Source: Luzula sylvatica | Lineage: Eukaryota > Streptophyta > Magnoliopsida > Poales > Juncaceae | Assembly: GCA_946800325.1 (NCBI GenBank) | Contig: OX326956.1 | Coordinates: forward strand, 16,471,167-16,535,166 | DNA: 64,000 nucleotides | Direction: 5' to 3' | In this document: positions 45,843-62,200 of the stretch, in pieces | Position numbering within the stretch: position 1 is the first letter of the stretch | How the letters are laid out: the number at the start of each line of letters is the position of its first letter | Notes under the pieces: model-generated | Database searches by the model: none | Told to the model about the DNA's origin: nothing | Seen by the model: only the letters and a program-made list of their open reading frames with translations | Program-made: the position numbers and the translations under genes

Positions 45843-46504
45843 GGGGGATTTACATATTTACCCTTTGTTAAATTTAAAATTACATATTTAACCTTCTTAA
45901 AATTAAAATATCATATTTACCTTTTCATAAATCTAAAATATCATATTTACCCAAAAATTAAATACCATACAATTTTTCCGTTAAAATTAACGGTCAACTA
46001 TTTTATCCTTCACATATTTACCCTTCTAAAATCCAAATTATCATATTTACCTTTTTAAAAATAAAAATATCATATTTACCCAAAAAAATATAACAATGTA
46101 ATCTCATAGATAATCATTCTACAAATCGCAAATAACAAAAACAAAAATGTTAAAACTGAAATTTCATTGCAAAAAAATAACCATAACTAAAAATATTATT
46201 AAATTGTAGGACGTGATTTCTTCTTGACGAGTGAGTAAGCATACGTATGTTACTTTTCTTATTGAGAGAGTAAATATGATATTTTTATTTTTAAAGGGGT
46301 AAATATAATATTTTGGATTTGTAGAAGGGTAAAATAGTATTATCAAATGTTGACCGTTAAGTTTAACGGAGAAATTGGATGGTTTTTAATATTTGGGTAA
46401 ATATGATATTTTAGATTTATGAAAGGGTAAATATGATATTTTAATTTTAAGAAGGGCAAATATGTAATTTTAAATTTAACAAAGGGTATATATGTAAATC
46501 TCCC
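45843..46504. mobile_element. 662-bp foldback Mutator-type MITE
   Basis: The left 110 bp (gggggatttacatatttacc) is an inverted match to the right 110 bp ending at 46504. Both arms are made of repeated atatcatatttaccc words. Flanked by atttttata at 45834-45842 and 46505-46513, a perfect 9-bp duplication. Confidence 0.93.
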
Positions 46505-46568
46505 ATTTTTATAAACCAACTCTACGGAGGGTCCGGAGCATGTCCAATGCCCACCTACGGAATCTTAT

Positions 46569-46805
46569 CAATGTTCCAGAAATCGCTCGGCGCTCGCTGG
46601 TCGGCAGACGACCATCAAGCGCCGAGAATGATTAATCGGGATTAATCGGGAATCTCGGCGGATCTCGGCGGATTTTTATTTTTTTGTATTTAATATTTAA
46701 ATTAATTAAACAAAATTACAAATCACAGTTTTTTTAATAAGTTTTGAATAATTTAAGTAACAAAGTACACTACGTCACTAAACTAACATAAACTCAAATA
46801 ATAAT

Positions 46806-46889
<84 letters not shown>

Positions 46890-47284
46890 AAATATGAAAA
46901 AATTTAGTCCAAATATATTTTTTTGAATAGTATCCGACAAACGATCGTTTGCATTATTGATGCCTAATTTTTTTGATGTCAATGGGAATCCATTGGCAAT
47001 CCATAACGAAAACAATCGTTATTTTGAATAGTATCCCACAACCTCTCATAATATATGATTTTTTGTGCTTCACATTCAACCAACTAGGCTATGGACCCGT
47101 TGGCAATTCAAAAAAAAAAAAAAAAAAAAAAAAAACACTTCCAAAAATCGGCTCGGCGTTGGTTTGGCTGTCTTGGCGGACCCTTGGCGGAAATCCGCCA
47201 AGCACAAAATGCCAAGGATTTATCGAGACGGTGGACCCTCGACTACCGATTAATCGGCCGCCAAAACCGATTTCTGGAACATTG
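46569..47284. mobile_element. hAT-like non-autonomous element
   Basis: Ends are CAATGTTCCAGAAATCG and its exact reverse complement. Flanks share atcttat (46562-46568, 47285-47291). Inside are a (TA)n tract (46811-46882), a poly(A) (47110-47134), two gattaatcggg repeats, cggatctcggcgg repeats and a perfect palindrome cttggcggaaatccgccaag near 47184. The 7-bp duplication is one short of the usual hAT 8 bp, so the class is tentative. Confidence 0.75.
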
Positions 47285-47454
47285 ATCTTATCCAAGCATA
47301 TCTTGAGCCATTCGATTTTATGATGATATATGGCGATGGAATTTAATTTAACCTCCGTCTTTTTATCCGAGATATCTCGAGCCATTCATTTATCTTGATA
47401 CCATTCTATTTTTGGCTATGTTTCCAAATTTTGCATTTAGTCCTAAATTTTTAA

Positions 47455-48372
47455 GGGAAACGCTATTTCTAGAGCTGGTATTTCTGAATCTAGAGCAATT
47501 ACATCAAAATCTCCAAAATACCCTTTTCTAATCATGGAATGTATTGATAAGACTCTCATATATTAATTTGTTAACTATATATATATATATCCTAATTAAT
47601 TGGTTAAAAATAAAAACTAACATCAACTAAAACAATTAAAGATTTATCTTGGTCCATCATATTCTCTATATTTGACTTAACATCAATGTACATAACATAC
47701 CTTCATTTAGATGAATGAAAAAAAAAATCAAAACAATAATAATATTGGAACCAATAAAAATATTCATACATACAAAATAACATCTTTCTCAAATCTAAAT
47801 CTACTAAAACTAATTAAATTAACTCCATATAAAAAAAGTCCAATGATCTTCTTTGACCCAAAGATAATCTTACTCGCGTCTTTGATGTCCAATAATGAGA
47901 ATCCGCATTATAAAATTATAATGAAACAAATAAAATCTAACTTGTAATTATTTAGAAAATACAATTCCAGACTAGTTTATATACTTATAATTTAACATCT
48001 TCACATTATTTAGACTTGTAATTTATGATTTTACATAAATAATAATACTTCAAATTTAAGAGGTATTATTCGATTCAAAATAATTTATATACTAATAAAA
48101 CTTGTAATTATATACTTATAATCTTAAATGAAGGTATGTTATGTACATTGTTGTTAAGTCAAATATAGAGAATATGATGGACCAAGATAAATTTTTAATT
48201 ATTAAGTTGATGTTAGTTTTTATTTTTAAGAGATTAATTAAGATATAAATAGTTAACAAATTAATATATGAGAGTCTTATCAATACGTTCCATGATTAGA
48301 AAAGGGTATTTTGGGAATTTTGATATAGTGGCTCTATATTCAGAAATATTAGCTCTAGAAATAGCGCTTCCC
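47455..48372. mobile_element. 918-bp foldback element with ~250-bp inverted arms
   Basis: 47455-47708 matches the reverse complement of 48372-48123 with few changes. Outer end: gggaaacgctatttctagag. Flanked by aatttttaa at 47446-47454 and 48373-48381 (perfect 9 bp). The loop is AT-rich and noncoding; the 78-codon frame in it is an artefact. It could be a source of double-stranded RNA or small RNAs if transcribed. Confidence 0.93.
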
Positions 48373-48416
48373 AATTTTTAATCAAGTAATTTTCTCTCAA
48401 TTGTTTTTTTCAACTC

Positions 48417-48801
48417 AACTTGCGGGCTGCCGGGCCATGAAGACGCATGAAGACCGAGCTTTGCAGGAAAATCATGTAGTATCTGAAAATTGTGGGTGCT
48501 TCGATGAATTTGATTGGCCGGTCTTTTTATCCAAGATTCTCACTCGAGTTTCTCAAATGGATATGTTGGGACTTTTATTGCTCTCTTCAATTGTAATCTC
48601 TGCTGAGGTAATTCGGTACGTTTATTCTTTACAAATTGTTCTATAGTATTTAATATTTTCATTTAATAAATAACTTATTTTTGAATAATTTTTGGATAGG
48701 GACAAGGCTTCATCTCAAGCGCTTATTTCGCCGATCAAATGGTTAAGAACTTAAGATGGCAGTTTCTTCAGATTATGCGATTTATAAAGGAAAAAGAATA
48801 G
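48417..48801 (+). other. Two-exon gene-like fragment, unidentified
   Basis: Starting at an ATG near 48437 the frame reads MKTHEDRALQENHVVSENCG then FDEFDWPVFLSKILTRVSQM, and is open to a donor GAG|GTAATT near 48609. A possible second exon after gatag (48701) reads GQGFISSAYFADQMVKNLRW and stops at 48799. The DWPVFLSKILTRVSQMD part recalls an F-box core (WP..L...IL.RV...D.L), but the usual following residues are missing. It may be a truncated F-box relic; low confidence. Confidence 0.3.
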
Positions 48802-49656
48802 ATGGGCTATCTTGCACAATGATCACAAATAAGTAAGATTATTACAAGATAGTCCATTTTTTTCCGCATGGACCATCAATTTATTTTTCAGTAACGAAGG
48901 CGGTTATTGTAAATTTCATACATCAGGAAGTGAACATAATTTCAGCAATCATTAGGGTTTTTTCTCAACAAATAACATTTTGTAGAGTCTTTTTGCAATT
49001 TTTAAGAGTTTGGAGGGTTTTTTATAATTTTCGGTGTCTTTGGAGGGATATTCCAAAAAACATTCAGGAGGGGTATCAATGAAATAAATTTTAGAGGGAA
49101 ATTTTCTGTCTTGGGGTATTTTTCACAAAATAACATTTGTTACTTTTTCTTTATTTTTGAAATTTTTAACATTTTGTAGCGGGTTTAGAAAAATGATATA
49201 TCCGCAATAGATTTTTGTGCGCAATTTTTTGCATATCAGGTTTCTATTTGCAAGATAAATATTTTTTTTGTGTTTTCTTCCATAACCATTTTCGAGGGGT
49301 TCTTGCTAAGTTTTTTTTGTTTGTTTGAAGGTGTATATTCGAAATATATTCTAGGCGGGTATATTTGAAACAGATTTATGAGGGTTATATTTCGTTATTT
49401 ACCTATGATCCAATCTATGCAAATTGACGACATTTGCAAACCGAATATATTCTTTTCAAAATTATTATAACTATTTTGTTCATACATGAAAATAATCTAA
49501 ACTTGAATGTTTGATGTAAATATTTTTGTAATGTATCTATGAAACGTGTTGGTGTTCAAATTCTAATTATTGTAACTATTTTGAGAAATCAAATTTCGAA
49601 ATGAACTGTTATGAAAATAGGTTATCGATTTTATTAGATAGAAAAAAATGCATTAT
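48802..49656. other. AT-rich sequence, nothing recognised
   Basis: No frame or element ends supported. Confidence 0.4.
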
Positions 49657-51805
<2,149 letters not shown>

Positions 51806-51842
51806 TACACGTGCAAGGCACGTACTCGAGAGTCGAGACTAG
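51806..51842 (+). mobile_element. Helitron-type 3' terminus
   Basis: cacgtgcaaggcacgt hairpin, then actcgagagtcgaga and CTAG|T. The form fits a Helitron 3' end. It lies 350 bp downstream of the KDSA stop codon. Confidence 0.6.
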
Positions 51843-52191
51843 TATAATATAATATAAGAACGTATTGGTGTCCACTATCAGAAACATATTACACCTTTCA
51901 AATTTCCAAACATCCCCTAAAGTGTGCGCTCTGATTGGGAACAACATACATTGGCTCGTGGAAATCCTATGTACCGAACAATGCTAACAAAATCAAAATG
52001 ATTTATTCGAGGATACATAAAAGGGTAAAATAATATATGCATTCTGTATGGATGTAAGTTGTTTTGAGATTTTGCAAAAGAAACATGACATTTAATATTC
52101 TAAAAATACTTACAATTAACTATTGAAGTTTTCACAACACAAATATAGTTTTACATAACTCAATTTATTATTAGACTAACAAACTCAACAC

Positions 52192-54364
<2,173 letters not shown>

Positions 54365-54620
54365 CTTGCTCTAACAATGGCGCAAACTCCAGATACTTTT
54401 CTCTTTTCTGTGGGATTTGAGGAAGAGGAAGAGGAAGAGGAAGAGAGACGAGAGAATGAAACTGGAAGAGCTCTTACTAAATAGTTTAGTGCCGAAGGGG
54501 TGTGTGCTAAATCTAATGGATACAAGATTAAGGGTCACGTAAAGGTGTCTTCTTGTGGGTGCTTTGTATCTGATCTATCCAGAGACTTTCTCTCTCCAGC
54601 ACGACATTTTCTTTCTCTGG
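54365..54620 (-). promoter_or_regulatory. KDSA 5' leader and proximal promoter
   Basis: The minus strand has a TTCC/CTT-rich leader (54415-54455, a GAAGAG run on the plus strand) preceded by a weak TATA-like ctatttagt at about 54488-54480. No stronger TATA word is in range. CT-rich leaders are common in housekeeping plant genes. Confidence 0.45.
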
Positions 54621-55358
54621 TAACTTTTCAAAAATAATCCGATTTGGAAAAATATTTCAAAATTAACATATACCGAAATTGAAATCTCGAAACTAACTGA
54701 TTTTAAAAACTCCACTAATTAGTTGGATTAAACATATGTTAATAACAGGTAGTAGAAATATAAAAAAAAAACAGCGGGTTCATAAAATCCCATGACAATT
54801 TTTAAAAATGGCTGATATGAATACTCAAATTTTATCCCACATTTATATATTTTGATTTTGATTATTTTATTTAATTAACATACTAAGTATCAAATATTAT
54901 ATAATTACTAATCAATTATTATATTTTGAAAATAATTTTTAATCATCAAGCTAATTAATATAAAATTTGAATTCTAAAATAAGTATCTCAATGATATATA
55001 TATATTAGTTATTATGTTAATTAAGTGTATTCATCCAAATACAAAGAATACCATAGGGAATAGTGGGCCAAAGTAACATTATCGCTTTTCTATTCCCAAG
55101 ATTATAAAGATCAATTAAATTTTTTATTACTCCACAAAATTTATCGGCCGAATTTTCTATATTTGAATCAACATGTTTAGTTAACATAATAATTAAAAAA
55201 AACATATTATTATTAATTTGTGACATTGATTTAAATTTCATGAATTCAAATAAATAATTACTATGTATTAAAATAATTATTAATTATATAACTTGTGTTG
55301 ATTACTATGTTAATTAAATGATAATTATATATTAATTATATATGAAGAATTCGAACCC
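54621..55358. other. AT-rich intergenic sequence
   Basis: No gene or element seen upstream of KDSA in this interval. Confidence 0.45.
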
Positions 55359-55396
55359 GTGCTGACGTGGCATTTACGTTTTTGCCACGTCAGCAC
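55359..55396. promoter_or_regulatory. Perfect 14-bp inverted repeat with ACGT cores
   Basis: gtgctgacgtggca, a 10-base loop, then tgccacgtcagcac. Each arm holds TGACGTGGC, an ACGT-core bZIP-type site. It lies about 110 bp before the ATG of the exon-like stretch at 55509. GACGTGGCA also appears in the element ends at 19370 and 21700, so a transposon remnant is an alternative. Confidence 0.5.
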
Positions 55397-55508
55397 ATCA
55401 AATGGATGGAAAATAAAAAAAAAAAATGATCTTTTTTGCGAACCCGAGCCCGTGTAAAAGAATCTCAGAGAAAAGGGAAACACTCGTCTCGTAGAGAAAA
55501 AGGAAGGT

Positions 55509-55621
55509 ATGGGCTGGCTCGTTTTCCTTCGATTTGTCCTCTCGAGGGTTTCTCTATTGCAGCGTCGCCACTCAAGTCGTCGTAGTCGTCGTTCTCGCTC
55601 TACATTGTTTTCCTTCTTCAC
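55509..55621 (+). other. Possible first exon, unidentified
   Basis: ATG at 55509 opens MGWLVFLRFVLSRVSLLQRR followed by an Arg/Ser-rich run and reaches a donor ACG|GTAATT at 55621. The hydrophobic then basic start would suit a targeting peptide. Possible downstream coding stretch: 55935-56030 (EYFDITGNIQKVLDLPWREI). No continuous gene could be assembled and no family was recognised; it may be a relic. Confidence 0.25.
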
Positions 55622-57464
55622 GGTAATTAGTTGTTCCTTGTTTACTGCTAGCCCACTCTGTTCTACGTAGGTTACTTTATTTTTTTTTCTTTCTTTCTTC
55701 CCATAATTTGAAAATTGTATTGTGTTACTTATGTTCTACCGCGATGATATATTTCTTGACATGAAAATGATAAACTCTGTAGAGATGAAACATTATTTTT
55801 CTTTTCATCTGAAAAATGTTACCGTTTTATAATAATTTTTATTATTTTTATTTTTATTTAATAGAAATGAAAATGATAATCCTTTAGAAATTAATGAAGG
55901 TGAAGCACACGATCTGTCAAAGAACCGAAAGAGGATATGCTATTTGACACGCACGATGAGTATTTCGATATTACGGGCAATATTCAAAAAGTTTTGGATT
56001 TGCCGTGGCGAGAAATAAATGAAGTCTGATTTTTGTCTATTATCTTTTTGTCTTTTCTAAGAAATAAATGAACTCTGATTATTTTTATGATAACATTTCT
56101 CTGTTGGATTTCTCTTGTGAATATAACTTGTGCTTATTTATTTAGTCATCATTTGATATATACAAGAATTTGCGAATTTTGCCCCAGGTAACAGTGTCTT
56201 ATTAGTTATTACTGGTGTTTGGTGCTTTGTATGTATCTATTATTGATATGTACCTTTTGGGTGTTGTCATTTATACATTACCCAAGAACTTATCTATTTT
56301 CAATAAAATGGAGGATTCTACACAGCTTTTCAATCAACTCGAGGCAAGAACTTTTCTCTTTTCAATAAAAATTATATTTTGGTTTACTCCATCATCTTAT
56401 AATTAACTCAGTACGGTATTCGAGCGATTCATATAGTTATTATAGTTGTAATTTCTAATATAGTTATTATAGTAGTAATTTCTAAACCTTTGTAGTTTAG
56501 TAAAGCTAGAACTTCACATTATATAGTTGTAACTTCAAAACATGCTACAAACCTTCACATTTTCTTCATGCCCGAGAGTAATTTTTTTTAACAAATTAAA
56601 ACAAGTGTCTGAAAAAGATAGTTTTTGATATAAATATTGATATTTGTTTATGCTAATCTTATTAGGGTTTATTTTTGTATATTAAAATAAGAAATCTTGA
56701 TTGGTCCTATGTTTCTTTTTTTAAAAGAAATCATACACCAGCCATAGCAATTCATGTGGTAACTCTCTGCACACACTTTACAATTCGCACTTTTCTTCTT
56801 TTTCTAATCATGTATTAGCCATATTCATTTATATTACCTATTTCTATGATACTTTTGCACACATCAACTTTTGCACACATCACTTCACTCACGGAAGTAG
56901 TTTTTTTTTTTTTTTTTGACTAATTTTTTAAATAATATTTTTCTACATGAAAGTGTCATTGAAGAAATCATGTATAGCCATATCTATTTTTATAACTATT
57001 TTGATGGTACCTTTGCACACATCACTAAACTATTCCTATGGTACCTATTTTTTTTTAATAATATTTTGTAATATTATATTTCTACATCAGAATGTCCTTG
57101 CAGAAATCATGTAGTAGTCATGGATATTTGTTTTGTATGGTATTACTTTTATTTTTGTATTAATGGATAGCATTAATGGATAGATTTGAAATAAGAAATT
57201 GATGGATATATATGATATAATTTTATTTTTATTTTTATTTGTTTATTTGTTCTTAATTTCTTTTCAGTAAAATAGTAATGAACATGTTTGCCACGTCTAT
57301 CATCTTAAGAATGTAACCTTAAATCATTAATTCTTATGTTATTTTTCCTTGCATATACATTATGTTTAGGGTTTATTAATGTATGAGCTTTTTGAGAAAT
57401 ACAAGTTATATATTAGTCGATATCTCATAAGAATAATTAATCATGTATTAATCTATATTAAAAC
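55622..57464. other. AT-rich sequence, no supported gene
   Basis: Contains repeated catgtagtagtcat/cttgcagaaatcatgt words (56960-57120) and gtacctttgcacacatcac repeats (56860-57020), but no clear element borders. Confidence 0.4.
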
Positions 57465-58334
57465 CAGTGTTGCAAAAAACGGTCTTTAATGGTCCAAAAA
57501 ACGGTTAACGGTGGTGGGTAAACGTTACGTTTTTGCCTTAACGTTTTGAAAAAACGGTCAAACGTTATTTGACCGTGTTTGACCGTTTTTTATACCGTTA
57601 ATCGTTTTAATAGTGTTAATTAAACCGTTTTTTACATCACAAAAATTTGGGGCAAAAAAAAATATTATTTGGGCTGTGGTTATTTTTTATACCAAAATGG
57701 ATAAAATCATAAATGAATGTATATTTGTGATTTATGATTGTAACCATTCAACTATTGGCCTAAACGAGCACTATCGGTGGTATAATTGGACTTCATCTTC
57801 TGTAGAATGGTTGATCCTATTTATGATTTTATCCATTCAACTATTTACAAATATATAAATGCACCTTCATATTAATTAAAATGAATTGAAATTCAATTTT
57901 GATATCAATTTTGTTAATAGTCACAAGACGATTTTATCCATTTAGGATTTTAATATTGAATTGAATTCAGTTTTGTTAATAGTCACAATTGAGCAGTTTA
58001 ATTTTTGTTTTTGTTTAAGTAAGACTGTTTGTAGTAATTACTTAATTTGAAATTAAGTATTCGGATTACTTATATAATCATGACGCTTAATGCGAGCATA
58101 TCAATGACTTATAATATCAAAAGTAGAAATATTTCTTCTTCCGCAACGTAAACAAACATAAATGGTAGTTCACTTTGAATTATGGTTATTACAATTTTAA
58201 AAAATTAATATGATATATGATATATTATTGTAGATTAGAGTGACCGTTATAATATCGTTATAACATCGTTAAATGGTAATTCAGGTTAACAATACCAGAC
58301 CGTTCCGTTTCGTTAAACGTTATTTGCAACATTG
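57465..58334. mobile_element. 870-bp hAT-like non-autonomous element
   Basis: Ends CAGTGTTGCAAA and TTTGCAACATTG are imperfect inverted repeats. Flanked by attaaaac at 57457-57464 and 58335-58342, a perfect 8-bp target duplication as in hAT elements. Subterminal DNA at both ends is full of ACGGT/ACCGT and aacgtt words (for example 57480-57600 and 58240-58320), the likely transposase-binding clusters. No transposase inside. Confidence 0.9.
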
Positions 58335-58342
58335 ATTAAAAC

Positions 58343-58388
58343 AACTACATCAAAATATCTCGCAGCGAAGCGCGAGCTATTGCTCTAG
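58343..58388 (+). mobile_element. Helitron-type 3' terminus split by the hAT element
   Basis: ctcgcagcgaagcgcgag hairpin then ctattgctCTAG|T. Removing the hAT insertion joins tctatattaaaac to aactacatcaaaatat directly upstream. The element's 5' end was not located. It ends 80 bp upstream of the TATA box of the next gene. Confidence 0.55.
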
Positions 58389-58467
58389 TTAGAAAAGGGA
58401 AATGACTTGAAACATAAATGCATAATTTGGAAACCAGTTCCTGGTTTTAGCCTGAAAAACCCCAAGG

Positions 58468-58475
58468 TATATAAA
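58468..58475 (+). promoter_or_regulatory. TATA box of host gene at 58.6 kb
   Basis: tatataaa, 113 bp before the first in-frame ATG (58581) and 147 bp before the better ATG (58615). Confidence 0.6.
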
Positions 58476-58580
58476 CCTTTCTATCTTCACAGAGCCACGA
58501 ATACATTTCTCTCTTCGTCAGTCTCTTCATCGGAATGTGAAAGAACTCCGCCTTCCTCTTTTTCTTCTTCCTCATCTCGC

Positions 58581-58680
58581 CATGATTTTTCTAGGGTTAA
58601 CACGCGAAGTCACCATGGCTTCTCTCTTCCATAATCTTAATCCCTTCACTCTCTCGCATCATCTTCTCCAGCGTTTTCTT
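58581..58680 (+). CDS. First exon of an unidentified host gene, separated from the rest by a gypsy insertion
   Basis: Two in-frame ATGs occur: 58581 (MIFLGLTREVT...) and 58615, the latter in an excellent context (gtcaccATGGct). From the second the exon reads MASLFHNLNPFTLSHHLLQR plus two residues and ends at a consensus donor CTT|GTAAGC at 58680. A TATA box and a CT-rich leader precede it. The N-terminus is Ser/Leu/His-rich without acidic residues, as in transit peptides. The next exon must lie right of the window because a gypsy element starts at 58758, 77 bp into the putative intron. The product cannot be named. If splicing is impaired the gene may be disabled. Confidence 0.55.
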
Positions 58681-58757
58681 GTAAGCTCGTGTTATCGAGG
58701 AGCGGTCTGACTTGATTTCTCGGTTGTGAGATTCCCACTTCTCCTATCGCATTTCTT

Positions 58758-59080
58758 TGAAACGTTCTCAACTCAAAACAAGGATCAAAAACGAAATAGT
58801 ATTAAGAACTAGGTTTAAACATTACAAATCTCTTAAAAATCCTCAACTAAAGATACAGGAATCATAGCATAAGAAAAAACTAATGAAACTCTCTTCTCTC
58901 TCTAACTAAATACATCCAGCTCTTCCATTCATCTCTTGCCACGTCATCCGTACGAATATGCTATATAACAACCTTTCTGCTTTGGTACGGATCCTTTTTA
59001 TTCTTTCTATTGGGCCTAAATCTCAGCCCAATCTCATATTAACTACTTAACTAATTAAAACACCCAATTTGCAATAATCA
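58758..59080 (-). repeat. 3' LTR of the gypsy element
   Basis: 323 bp with TG...CA ends (plus strand tgaaacgttctc ... gcaataatca). A minus-strand TATATAG lies near 58970. The left border agrees with the LTR copy starting at 63900. Confidence 0.9.
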
Positions 59081-59130
59081 GCCCACTTCATTCCAATTCC
59101 TCCCTTCAACTTCTTCCCTCCAGTTCCAGG
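59081..59130 (-). other. Polypurine tract region of the gypsy element
   Basis: The minus strand is purine-rich (ggagggaagaagttgaaggg, then ggaggaattggaatgaag) directly before the 3' LTR. Confidence 0.6.
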
Positions 59131-59217
59131 TAATTATGCAGATTGGTCCCTACTTTATTGAATTTTACTAAAAACTTAAAAATCATTACAATACCTCTTC
59201 CTCAATTAAACCTTGGC

Positions 59218-62200
59218 TCAAGGTTTAAATTCTGGAAATTGTTTGGTTATGGTATCATAATCTTCCCAGGTGGCTTCCTCATCTGTCAGATTAGACCACC
59301 TAATTAGCAACTGCACTTCTGCGGCATTATTTCTCTTAACCATCCTTCTATCAAGCACTGCCACAGGATAAACCCTAACTAGTCCATCAGACCCTACAAT
59401 TGGTAATACTGGTACCACAGTCTTCTTTTTACCAATTTTCTTCTTGAGTTGAGAAACATGAAATACATTATGAATCTGTGATCCTTGAGGAAGATCTAGC
59501 TTGTAAGCTACTGAACCAATCTTCTCAATAATGGGGTATGGACCATAATATTTGGAGTTCAATTTCATGCCTTTATTGAGAGATACTGAGGTCTGTCTAT
59601 AAGGTTGTAATTTCAAGAACACTTGATCTCCCATTTCGAAAACCCTATCTGATCTCTTCTGATCAGCATAGTGCTTCATTCTATTTTGGGCTCTTCTCAG
59701 ATTTTCCTTAATCATTTGAAGAGCCAAATGCTTCTCCTTGATCCACTCTTCTACTGATGCATTTCTGGCATTAGGAGGCATTCCAAATTCTATAGAAGGA
59801 GGGGTATATCCATATAAAGCCTCAAAAGGGGTATGCTTTAGAGAGTTGTGGTAATTGGTGTTATACCACCATTCAGCATTGCTCAACCAGTCACACCATT
59901 TCTTAGGTCGATTAACCACCATACACCTCAAATAGGTCTCCAAACACTGGTTCACTCGTTCCGTTTGTCCGTCTGATTGTGGATGGTAAGAAGTACTGAG
60001 ATTCAATTTGGTCCCGTAATTTGCAAATAATTCTTTCCAAAAGGAGCTGGTAAAAATCTTATCTCGGTCACTTACTATGCTGCTAGGAACACCATGTAAT
60101 TTGCATATATTCTCAAAAAAAACCCTTGCTACTCCTTGTGCCGTAAATGGGTGAGATAATGCCATAAAATGGGCATATTTGGTGAGCCTATCCACTACTA
60201 CTAAGATCACTTCTTTTCCATTGGATTTTGGAAGACCTTCAATAAAATCCATACTTACACACTGCCAAGCTTGATCTGGAATCTCGAGGGGTTGCAGCAA
60301 TCCTGGATTTGCAGTATGTTCGTTTTTACTTCTTTGGCAGATATCACACTGACTCACATAGTCTAGTGTGCTTTTCTTCATTCCATACCAGAAAAAATAT
60401 CTCTTCAATCTCTGGTACGTACCTAACATTCCTGAATGACCACCTTCTGATGAGTCATGCACTCCTTTAATTATCTTCTCTCTCAAGATCTCATCTCCTC
60501 CTACACACACCCTCCCTTTAAACCTGAGTATTCCACTACTCAGTTTGTAGTCCTCATCTCCATACGACCCCATCATAATCGCAGTAATAATTCCCTTCAT
60601 TTTCTCATCACTGTAATAGCTTTTCTCTATTTCATCCTGCCACTCAGGTTTACTCTCTGAAATCGTCATTAATTCCGCTTGATTGAGGTTTTCAATTTCT
60701 TCTGATCTTTTTCTCGATAAGGCATCGGCAGCCTTATTTTCCACCCCCCTTTTGTATTGAATGGAATAATCTAACCCCATTAATTTGGTCACTCCTCGAT
60801 GTTGCAATTGATTAGTGACCCTTCCTCCTAATAATGCCTTAAGACTCTCATGATCAGTCTTAATGACAAACCTCCTCCCGATTAAGTAGTGTCGCCATTT
60901 TTCTGTTGCCAAAATCACCGCTAAAAGTTCCTTTTCGTATGTAGGCCTCCCTAAATTTTTTGGTCCCAGTGCTTGACTGAAATAAGCCAGGGGTCTGCCT
61001 TCCTGCATCAACACTGCACCTACACCCTCTCCACTTGCATCTGTTTCCAGCACGAATTCTTTCGAGAAATCCGGTAATCCTAGCACTGGAGCTTGGCTCA
61101 TCGCAATTTTGAGTCTCTGAAAAGCTAAAGTAGCTTGTTCCTTCCACTGAAACCCATTCTTTCTCAACAAGTCGGTCAAGGGTTTGCTTAAAACTCCATA
61201 TCCTCTAATAAACTTGCGATAGTACCCGGTTAACCCCAAGAAGCCCCTCAATTCTTTTAACGTTCTGGGTTGCGGCCAATTGATCATGCATTCCACCTTC
61301 TGTGGATCAGTTGCTACTCCTCGATTCGACACGATATGGCCCAAATACTCCAATTGAGCAACCCCAAATTCACATTTGGATCTCTTCAGTAGCAATTGAT
61401 TCTTTTCTAGTATCTCAAACACGATCTGTAAGTGCTCGAGGTGTTCTGCCATGTTCTTGCTGTAAACGAGTATGTCGTCGAAGAACACCAACACCATCTT
61501 CCTCAGATACGACTCAAAAATTCGATTCATCAGTGCCTGGAATGTGGCCGGCGCGTTCGTCAGCCCAAACGGCATCACCAGGAACTCGTAATGGCCGGAA
61601 TGAGTCCGAAAAGCCGTCTTATACACATCCCCTTCTTCCATTCTCACTTGGTGATAGCCTGACCTGAGATCTAATTTGGTGTAAATCTCGGCTCCACTCA
61701 ATTCATCCAAAAGATCATCAATTATCGGTATAGGGTACTTATCTTTGATGGTTAAACCATTCAGTTGCCGATAATCAATGCATAGCCTCCATGATCCGTC
61801 CTTTTTGCCCACCAGGATTGCCGGCGAGGTAAAAGGGCTATGGCTCGGTCGAATCACGCCATTGCTTAGCATCTCCCGAATTATCTTCTCGATTTCCTCC
61901 TTTTGGTAATGGGCATAGCGGTACGGCCTAATTTGTACCGGTTTGCTCCCTTCTTCTAGTCGAATCCGGTGATCGCACTCTCTCTTAGGTGGTAGAGCCT
62001 TTGGTTCTGCAAAAAGAGAAGAGTAATGTTCGAGCAGAGAGTTTAATTCCGAGTTCTTATTCAATCCTCGAACTTCAGACTCCACGTTCATGCACATCGA
62101 ATCCGGGTTTTCCAAGATCGTTACTTGAATTTCTGGATTTGACTTCCCGGTTTTTAATTGAGTTGTCTCGGATTTGATTTCCCATTTTCCCAATTGTGCT

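Noticed and set aside
47711..47947. 78-codon Asn/Lys-rich frame
   Set aside because: Lies in the AT-rich loop of a foldback element; no conservation signal or domain.
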